Shown here piece by piece: positions 1 through 5,138 of a stretch of 11,515 nt of DNA. Positions within the stretch are counted from its first letter, which is position 1. Every line of letters begins with the position of its first letter. Source of the stretch: Chloroflexota bacterium (GTDB lineage: Bacteria; Chloroflexota; Dehalococcoidia; SM23-28-2; RBG-16-64-32); assembly GCA_016190405.1 (NCBI GenBank), contig JACPQO010000113.1:1-11515 (forward strand), given 5' to 3'. A program made the position numbers and the translations under genes. The notes beneath the pieces were generated by a model. It made no database searches, had not been told where the DNA came from, and saw only the letters and a list, made by a program, of their open reading frames with translations.

Positions 1-780
1 ACCCAGGTCACGCCAGGGCCCGGCCCAGGGCCCGGGCCGGCGACCTACTCGGCAGCGTGGGCCACCATCGCCGTCGATGGCGACGATTTTGATTGGGGGT
101 CCATCGGCGGGGTGCCGCTAACGCTGAAGCAGTTCGCCATCCCGCCCGGCTCAGACTGGGAGTACGATCCTGTGGCGCCCAAGAATGCGACCCTGAAGGT
201 GGCATCCGATGGGGCCAAGATCTACGTGCTGCTGGAGGTGGATGACACCTTCAACTACGTGCCCGGGAGCCCTGATCTTTCGGCCGCCGTGGCGGTGATG
301 TTCCGCATCGACCAGCCCGCCGGGCCGCACATGGGCTCCGGGCCGGACGACTTCGAGGCCGGGCTGGGCATGGTGGACATCTGGCACTGGGAGCTGGACT
401 GCGGTCCCGGCGCGCCGTCCGGCGGCGGCGATCCGGGCAGCGGCAATGACCCCGACTGCAACCTGGACGACGAGTACGCCACCGACCCCGAAGGCCGCGA
501 GGACGACGGCAAGCCGGCCGGGTCCAACGCCAGCGCCGAGAACAGCATCACCGGCGTCTGGAGGCACACGGCGGGCGCCCCCGGCGGGGCCGGCAAGTGG
601 ATCTTCGAGATGTCCCGGCCTCTACAGACCGGCGATCCGCAGGACGCGCAGCTCGCGCCCGGCGCCATAGCCTACATGGCCATCGCCTACTGGGACCCCA
701 AGGAGACCTCCGCCGGCTGGTCCGACGCCGGACACCTCACCAGCGCTGACGCGGGTTGGATCGCGGTGGGCCTGCCCTGA
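1..780 (+). CDS. EB_dh-type heme-binding domain protein, C-terminal part (5' end outside window)
   Basis: The frame is open from base 1 with no convincing start, so the N-terminus lies upstream. The visible 259 residues begin with a Pro-Gly repeat linker (PGPGPGPGP), then one complete domain resembling the ethylbenzene dehydrogenase gamma-subunit heme b domain (EB_dh, DOMON-like fold). Typical pieces are VDGD..DW near the start, DIWHWE in the middle, and KWIFEMSRPL and AYWDPKE near the end. In characterised family members heme b is held by Met and Lys; the Met of GPHMG and the Lys of WDPKE are candidates here, by inference. Two Cys (DCGPG and DPDC) could form a disulfide. It is about 80% identical, without gaps, to the domain of the next gene but ends at the domain, lacking that gene's linker and membrane anchor. 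The linker suggests another domain upstream, perhaps a further EB_dh copy. It probably acts outside the membrane in electron transfer; no molybdoenzyme partner is visible. Confidence 0.72.
   Translation, partial: TQVTPGPGPGPGPATYSAAWATIAVDGDDFDWGSIGGVPLTLKQFAIPPGSDWEYDPVAPKNATLKVASDGAKIYVLLEVDDTFNYVPGSPDLSAAVAVMFRIDQPAGPHMGSGPDDFEAGLGMVDIWHWELDCGPGAPSGGGDPGSGNDPDCNLDDEYATDPEGREDDGKPAGSNASAENSITGVWRHTAGAPGGAGKWIFEMSRPLQTGDPQDAQLAPGAIAYMAIAYWDPKETSAGWSDAGHLTSADAGWIAVGLP
61..777 (+). repeat. Tandem duplication, copy 1 (EB_dh domain)
   Basis: These 717 bases align without a gap to 957-1673 at a constant offset of 896. The centre (about 322-535) is nearly identical at DNA level, including synonymous sites, while both flanks are more diverged. 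This fits gene duplication followed by gene conversion or strong constraint on the middle. Confidence 0.85.
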
Positions 781-829
781 GGTGGGCATTCATCACTAAG
801 GGAACGAATCATGCTCAAGCAGAACACAA

Positions 830-837
830 GGGAGGTG
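830..837 (+). promoter_or_regulatory. Ribosome binding site deciding the start of the second EB_dh gene
   Basis: GGGAGGTG lies 7 bases (counted from the GGAGG) before the ATG at 843. It fixes that ATG as the start rather than the in-frame ATG at 756, which lies inside the preceding gene and would put 29 residues in front of a clean signal peptide. Confidence 0.8.
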
Positions 838-842
838 TTCAG

Positions 843-1889
843 ATGATAGGACGAACCTACGTGGGCGCTGCCATGGCCCTGGCTGCTATGGCGGTCATCC
901 TCATGCTGGGTGGAGGCAGCGCGGCCAGAGCCGACCTGTCCTTACAGGCGGCGTCGGCGACGATCACCGTCGATGGGGACAACGCCGATTGGGCCGCCAT
1001 CAGCGGCCTGGCTCTCACGCTGGAACAGTTCGAGATCCCGCCGGGCTCAGACTGGGACTACGATCCCGTAGCGCCCAAGAACGCGACCCTCAAGGTGGCG
1101 ACCGACGCGGCCAAGGTCTACGTCCTGCTGGAGGTGACCGACACTTACGACTACGTGGCCACCAACCATGATCTGTCGCCTGCCCTGGCGGTGATGTTCC
1201 GCATCGACGCGGCCGCCGGGCCGCACATGGGCTCCGGGCCGGACGACTTCGAGGCCGGCCTGGGCAAAGTGGACATCTGGCACTGGGAGCTGGACTGCGG
1301 TCCCGGCGTGCCCTCCGGCGGCGGCGATCCCGGCAGCGGCAACGACCCCGACTGCAACCTGGACGACGAGTACGCTACCGATCCTGAAACCCGCGAGGAC
1401 GACGGCAAGCCGGCCGGGTCAAACACCAACGCCGAGAATAGCATCGCCGGCGTCTGGAAGCACACGGCAGCTGCCATCGGCGGGGCCGGGAAGTGGATCT
1501 TCGAGATGTCCCGGCCGCTTAACAGTGGCGACAGCCAGGATGCGCAGTTCACCCCCGGCGGCACCGCCTATGCGGCGGTCGCCTACTGGGACCCGAAGGA
1601 GAGCTCTGCCGGCTGGTCGGATGCCGGGCACCTGGTGAGCGCTGACGCGGGCTGGGTCGCGGTGAGCCTGCCGGCGGGCGCCACGGCCACGCCCACAGCC
1701 ACTCCGGCTGGGGCAACCGCCACTCCTACGGCCACCGTCACAGCGGCGGCGCCGCCGAAGAGCGGCGGGCCTTCCAGCGGCGACGGTGGCACGTCAACCA
1801 TCGTCTACGTTCTCGCGGCGCTGGGCGGCGCAGCAGTCCTGGCTGGCGCTGCGGCCGCTTCGCGGCGTCTGCTTGGGCGCAAGAGCTAG
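843..1889 (+). CDS. Membrane-anchored EB_dh-type heme-binding protein
   Basis: The protein has 348 residues. Residues 1-30 form a signal peptide ending SAARA. Residues 35-277 are an ethylbenzene-dehydrogenase-gamma-like heme b domain (VDGDNADW, GPHMGSG with Met129, VDIWHWE, KWIFEMSRPL, AYWDPKE with Lys252). Met129 and Lys252 are candidate heme ligands by analogy to EbdC, not proven. Cys152 and Cys171 flank a Gly/Asp-rich insert and may pair. Residues about 278-317 are a Thr/Ala/Pro linker typical of Chloroflexota surface proteins, followed by a membrane helix at about 318-338 and a basic tail (RRLLGRKS), so the domain faces outward. It starts 62 bp after the previous gene, is a paralogue of it, and probably shares its transcript. 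The likely role is a surface or extracytoplasmic electron carrier; the partner is unknown. Confidence 0.78.
   Translation: MIGRTYVGAAMALAAMAVILMLGGGSAARADLSLQAASATITVDGDNADWAAISGLALTLEQFEIPPGSDWDYDPVAPKNATLKVATDAAKVYVLLEVTDTYDYVATNHDLSPALAVMFRIDAAAGPHMGSGPDDFEAGLGKVDIWHWELDCGPGVPSGGGDPGSGNDPDCNLDDEYATDPETREDDGKPAGSNTNAENSIAGVWKHTAAAIGGAGKWIFEMSRPLNSGDSQDAQFTPGGTAYAAVAYWDPKESSAGWSDAGHLVSADAGWVAVSLPAGATATPTATPAGATATPTATVTAAAPPKSGGPSSGDGGTSTIVYVLAALGGAAVLAGAAAASRRLLGRKS
957..1673 (+). repeat. Tandem duplication, copy 2 (EB_dh domain)
   Basis: This is the partner of the copy at 61-777, gapless over 717 bases. The match stops where copy 1 has its stop codon; copy 2 continues into the Thr/Pro linker and membrane anchor. 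One copy therefore lost or never had the anchor. Confidence 0.85.
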
Positions 1890-1904
1890 CAGCGAAACAG
1901 GGCA

Positions 1905-1941
1905 GGGTTATCCGGGCGGCAGGCCGCCGCCCGGATAACCC
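1905..1941 (+). terminator. 16-bp perfect hairpin, terminator-like
   Basis: GGGTTATCCGGGCGGC (1905-1920) and its exact reverse complement (1926-1941) enclose a 5-base loop, starting 15 bases after the stop of the second EB_dh gene. No T-run follows on the + strand (the next bases are GGGGCCCC). It may instead be an RNA-stabilising or attenuating hairpin between the EB_dh genes and the HmuY-like gene. Confidence 0.5.
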
Positions 1942-1998
1942 GGGGCCCCAAGCCCATCCAGCGGTGAACATCCTCCATTAGGGGGGAGGTAGGAGACA

Positions 1999-2640
1999 AT
2001 GGCAGGCCTGGCTCAGGCAAGACGACGCTCCTTCCTGAAGCCCCTGGCGCTTGCGTTCGGCGCCCTTCTGCTGGCTGCGGCCCTGCTGGTCGGCGGCTGG
2101 TTGCTCTGGGTGCTCGTCCTTCGCAGCCCGCCGGCCGGCTTCGCCCCCAGCGGCGGCCAGGCTGTGGGCGTGGCCGGGCAGGGCCCGGACCTCCGCCAGT
2201 ACACGGTCGACGCCCGGGATCGCCGGGAGTGGGCCTACTTCGACTTCTCGGCCGGGACCTATGTCGCCACCACCCGCGAGAGTCCGGACTGGGACCTGGC
2301 CTTCCGCCGCACCAGCATCCTGGCCAACGGTGGTGAGACGAACCCCGCTGGGCTCGCCGGCGCCGTCGACCTGGGCGAGATTCCTCTCGACCAGGCAGTC
2401 CCGCCCGCCGACGGTTACCTGGCAGATACGACCGACGACGAGCGGGAGCTGCAGAATCCGGCCTTGCGCAAATGGTACAACTACAACTGGACGACTCACA
2501 TCATCACCAGCAAGGGCCACACCTACGCCCTCCGCACCGCCACGGGCGATGTGGTGCTCCTGACGTTCCTGTCCTACTACTGCGACGACGGCTCTCCCGG
2601 CTGCATTACGTTTCAGTACGCGTACCCCGATGGCCCCTAG
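1999..2640 (+). CDS. HmuY-like domain protein, N-terminally membrane-anchored
   Basis: The protein has 213 residues. Residues 1-14 are basic, then one long hydrophobic helix (about 15-41) anchors an extracytoplasmic domain. Residues 65-210 resemble the HmuY family: WAYFDFS near 79, then WDLAFRR at 98-104, and a C-terminal YALRT...VLLTFLSYY...ITFQYAY strand pattern. HmuY of Porphyromonas is a secreted heme-binding protein with two His ligands. Here the only nearby His residues are 167 and 174, so heme binding is not established. Cys195 and Cys202 could form a disulfide. The start is supported by GGGGAGGT at 1983-1990 and AGGAG at 1991-1995. The neighbours are heme-binding EB_dh proteins and hemA, which starts 23 bp downstream, probably on the same transcript. 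A role in binding heme or assembling hemoproteins is a reasonable inference. The family match rests on remembered motifs. Confidence 0.62.
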   Translation: MAGLAQARRRSFLKPLALAFGALLLAAALLVGGWLLWVLVLRSPPAGFAPSGGQAVGVAGQGPDLRQYTVDARDRREWAYFDFSAGTYVATTRESPDWDLAFRRTSILANGGETNPAGLAGAVDLGEIPLDQAVPPADGYLADTTDDERELQNPALRKWYNYNWTTHIITSKGHTYALRTATGDVVLLTFLSYYCDDGSPGCITFQYAYPDGP

Positions 2641-2663
2641 CCTCTGATTGAACGGGGAATGCG

Positions 2664-3932
2664 ATGCAGATCGTGGTCCTAGGCCTCAACCGCAAGGGGA
2701 CACCGCTGGCTGTGCGGGAACGCCTGGCGTTTCCTTCCCGCGACCTGGGGCCGGCTCTGGAGGCGATGAGGGGATGTGTGGCGGAGGGCGCCGTTCTTTC
2801 CACCTGCCACCGCGTGGAGCTGTACGCGGCCACGCCGGAGCCCCGCCGGGCCGAGGCAGACCTCAGACGCTTCTGGTGCGAGCAGCGCGGTGTGCTCCTG
2901 GGGGAGCTGGAGCCCCACATCTACTGCCTGCGGGGCGCTAAGGCGGTGGAGCACCTTTTCGCTGTGGCCTGCGGGATAGACTCGGCGATCATCGGCGAGC
3001 CCCAGATCCTGGGCCAGGTGCGAGAAGCGCTCCGCCGGGGCCTTCAGCAGCGGTCCATGAGGCGGGTGCTGTCGGCCCTGTTTCGGCAGGCCATCACCTG
3101 CGGCAAGCGGGCCCGCAGCGAGACCGGCGTGGGCCGTAACGCGGCCTCCATAAGCTACGCTGCGGTGGAGCTGGCCAGGCAGGTCCTGGGGGACCTGCGC
3201 TCCTCGCAGGTCCTTCTGGTCGGCGCCGGCAAGATGGGGGAACTGGCGGCCAAGAACCTCCTGGACAAGGGTGTCGCGGCTATCGGCATCGTCGGCCGCA
3301 CGCCGGAGCGGGCAGAGCAGCTGGCCTTGCGCTGCGGCTCCACCGTCGCCCTCAGCCGGCTGGAGGAGGCCCTGAGCGACTGCGACATCGTCATCACCTG
3401 CACCAGCGCGCCCCACCACGTGATCCGGAGGGAGATGGTAGAGCGAGCGGTGCGAGGGAGAGGCGGACGGCCGCTCATCATCATCGATATCGCCGTCCCG
3501 CGGGATGTGGAACCAGCGGCCGGCGAAGTGGAGGGAGTCCACCTCTATAACATCGATGACCTGGAGTCCACCGTGACAGCGAATATGCGAGAGCGGCGGC
3601 GGGAAGCGCGGAAGGTGGCGCCTATCATCGAAGAGGAGGTCGCCTCGTTCGGGCGGTGGCTGGCCGTCCAGCGGGTGGTGCCTACCATCGCCGCCCTACG
3701 GGCGCGGGCTGAGGCGATCCGTCAGTCAGAGCTGGCGCGGACATCGGCAGTGCTGGCCCGCCTCTCGGAACCGGACAGGCGGCGGATCGAGGCCCTTACC
3801 CTGGCTATCGAGAAGAAACTCCTGCACGGCCCCATCGCCGTGCTGCGCGCGGGGGCCGCCGCCGGCGACGGACAGCAGGCTACTGACGCCGTGCGCGAAC
3901 TGTTTGGCCTTGAGCCCAGCGGGCGCGCCTAG
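2664..3932 (+). CDS. hemA: Glutamyl-tRNA reductase
   Basis: HemA reduces glutamyl-tRNA(Glu) to glutamate-1-semialdehyde with NADPH, the first step of C5 tetrapyrrole synthesis in the cytoplasm. At 422 residues it has family-typical length. Visible parts are the N-terminal catalytic domain with LSTCHRVE and nucleophile Cys48, the EHLFAVACGIDSAIIGEPQILGQV core (97-120), the dinucleotide-binding glycines LLVGAGKMGELAAKNL (about 183-198), and the C-terminal dimerisation helices (KVAPIIEEEV onward). Two normally conserved positions differ: the Asn after the catalytic Cys is His49, and the usual GLNH near the N-terminus is GLNR. The fold is otherwise intact, so I expect an active enzyme. A modest GGGGA (2654-2658) precedes the ATG. 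hemB, hemC and hemL are not in view. Its position after the heme-binding genes fits supply of heme for the neighbouring cytochromes. The stop overlaps the stop of the converging gene. Confidence 0.95.
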   Translation: MQIVVLGLNRKGTPLAVRERLAFPSRDLGPALEAMRGCVAEGAVLSTCHRVELYAATPEPRRAEADLRRFWCEQRGVLLGELEPHIYCLRGAKAVEHLFAVACGIDSAIIGEPQILGQVREALRRGLQQRSMRRVLSALFRQAITCGKRARSETGVGRNAASISYAAVELARQVLGDLRSSQVLLVGAGKMGELAAKNLLDKGVAAIGIVGRTPERAEQLALRCGSTVALSRLEEALSDCDIVITCTSAPHHVIRREMVERAVRGRGGRPLIIIDIAVPRDVEPAAGEVEGVHLYNIDDLESTVTANMRERRREARKVAPIIEEEVASFGRWLAVQRVVPTIAALRARAEAIRQSELARTSAVLARLSEPDRRRIEALTLAIEKKLLHGPIAVLRAGAAAGDGQQATDAVRELFGLEPSGRA

Positions 3933-4255
3933 CGAGTCACCCGAAGCTCGGCATGCCGGCGGCGCCTGATGATTCCGGTGACCCGCCTGGGCATTTCGAT
4001 GATCCGCCGGATGACGGGCCTGCCCAGGGCGTTCAGGGCCACAGCGGGCACCGCGAACGGCAGGAAGAGGATGAAGGCCAGGCCCGCCAGCGGGCCAAGC
4101 ACCATCACCAGGAGGACCGGCACCCTGTAGTAGCTGACGCCGTCGCCCCCCTTCAGGTATCCTCCATCCGCGTCGATCTGGACGAACTCCCAGGTCTTCC
4201 TGTTTAGATAAAAGCCGCCGGGAGCGAACTGGTCGGCGCCGTATCGCTTAAACAT
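3929..4255 (-). CDS. Small membrane protein of unknown function
   Basis: The protein has 108 residues from the ATG at 4255. I chose this start because GGGAGG sits 7 bases upstream; a GTG at 4303 would add 16 residues without such a site. The N-terminal ~45 residues are soluble (MFKRYGADQFAPGGFYLNRKTWEFVQID). A hydrophobic stretch of about 32 residues follows (VPVLLVMVLGPLAGLAFILFLPFAVPAVAL), long enough for one long or two short helices, and then a strongly basic C-terminus (RRRRH). I do not recognise the family. It converges on hemA, and its TAG stop overlaps hemA's TAG through a shared CTAG. The W-F-V-x-I-D-A-D-G-G-Y-L-K-G-G-D-G pattern looks like a small beta unit. A function tied to its neighbours cannot be claimed. 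Confidence 0.7.
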   Translation of the reverse strand: MFKRYGADQFAPGGFYLNRKTWEFVQIDADGGYLKGGDGVSYYRVPVLLVMVLGPLAGLAFILFLPFAVPAVALNALGRPVIRRIIEMPRRVTGIIRRRRHAELRVTR

Positions 4256-4262
4256 CTCTGGG

Positions 4263-4268
4263 CCTCCC
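4263..4268 (-). promoter_or_regulatory. Ribosome binding site deciding the start of the small membrane protein
   Basis: GGGAGG on the - strand lies 7 bases before the ATG at 4255, arguing for that start over the upstream GTG at 4303. Confidence 0.7.
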
Positions 4269-4475
4269 TTCCAGCCACCGGGGCCTGCTTCCATCTCTTG
4301 CACTCTTAGCGTAGAGAGATAGGGACCCGCGCGGAAACGGGTAGATGACGGTGCGGCGGCCGAAATCCGCCCTGTAGAACGCCGAGAAACGTCCTGTTAC
4401 CCGGCCGGTATGTGCCCGTCAGGCTTCCCGCAGCGGGGTGGCGAGGGATAAGAGCGACGCTAGAGTGGCGGCCGG

Positions 4476-5138
4476 CTAGCTCACGTCCACGAGCCCGGCG
4501 CGGATGGCGAACTTGACCAGGTCCGCGTGGTTGTGGATGTCGAGCTTGTCCATGATGCTGGCGCGGTGTCCCCTGACCGTCTTGACGCTCAGGCAAAGCA
4601 GGTCGCCGATCTGGCGATTGCTGCGCCCTTCGCCCAGGAGCTTCAGGACCTCCTTCTCGCGGTCGCTGAGTTCGTCCAGCGAACCCCCCTCGCCGGCGTG
4701 CTGCGGGCCAGCACGCAGGAGGGAGTCGATGACTAGCCGGGCTGCCCCGGGCGACAGGAAGGAGTCGCCGGCGCATACCGCGCGGATGGCGGAAACGAGC
4801 TCGCTGCCGGCCGCCTTCTTGACGACGTAGCCGGCGGCGCCGGCCTTCAGCATCTGGAAGAGGTATTCCTTGTTCTCGTACTGGGTGAGGACCAGGACCT
4901 TCGTGGGCAGCTTCAGGCGGCGGATCTCCAGCGCCGCCTCCAGCCCGCCCAGGCGCGGCATGGCGATGTCCATGAGCACCACGTCGGGCTTAAGCTGCAC
5001 GCACTTCTCGACCGCCTGCACGCCATCTTCAGCTTCCCCCACCACTTCCATGTCCCCGTGCAGCCTGAGCAGCGCGCTCAGGCCATCCCTGAGGACGGCG
5101 TGATCATCAGCTATGAGGACCCGTATCTTGCGCATCAT
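4476..5138 (-). CDS. NarL/FixJ-family response regulator
   Basis: The protein has 220 residues. Residues 4-120 are a receiver domain with acidic pocket Asp11-Asp12, phosphoacceptor Asp57 (VVLMDIAMP), Thr85 and Lys107. Residues about 155-216 are a LuxR-type helix-turn-helix ([15 protein letters not shown], then [18 protein letters not shown]). All key residues are present, so it should be phosphorylated and bind DNA. It overlaps the histidine kinase gene by 4 bp (ATGA, 5135-5138), a sign of translational coupling and cognate pairing. It is the last gene of the cytochrome c, cytochrome b-kinase, regulator operon. Targets are unknown. The operon's own upstream region carries a palindrome at 9146-9161 that could be a site, as could promoters of other heme or respiratory genes. 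An alternative start is the second Met, one codon later. Confidence 0.93.
   Translation of the reverse strand: MMRKIRVLIADDHAVLRDGLSALLRLHGDMEVVGEAEDGVQAVEKCVQLKPDVVLMDIAMPRLGGLEAALEIRRLKLPTKVLVLTQYENKEYLFQMLKAGAAGYVVKKAAGSELVSAIRAVCAGDSFLSPGAARLVIDSLLRAGPQHAGEGGSLDELSDREKEVLKLLGEGRSNRQIGDLLCLSVKTVRGHRASIMDKLDIHNHADLVKFAIRAGLVDVS

Noticed and set aside
756..842. An upstream ATG for the second EB_dh gene
   Set aside because: It lies inside the preceding gene, whereas GGGAGGTG before 843 and a clean signal peptide mark the true start.
4256..4475. Possible terminator or small gene between the response regulator and the small membrane protein
   Set aside because: Only 5-bp inverted repeats (GCTAG/CTAGC, ACCCG/CGGGT) and no T-run were found; open frames here are shadows without ribosome sites.
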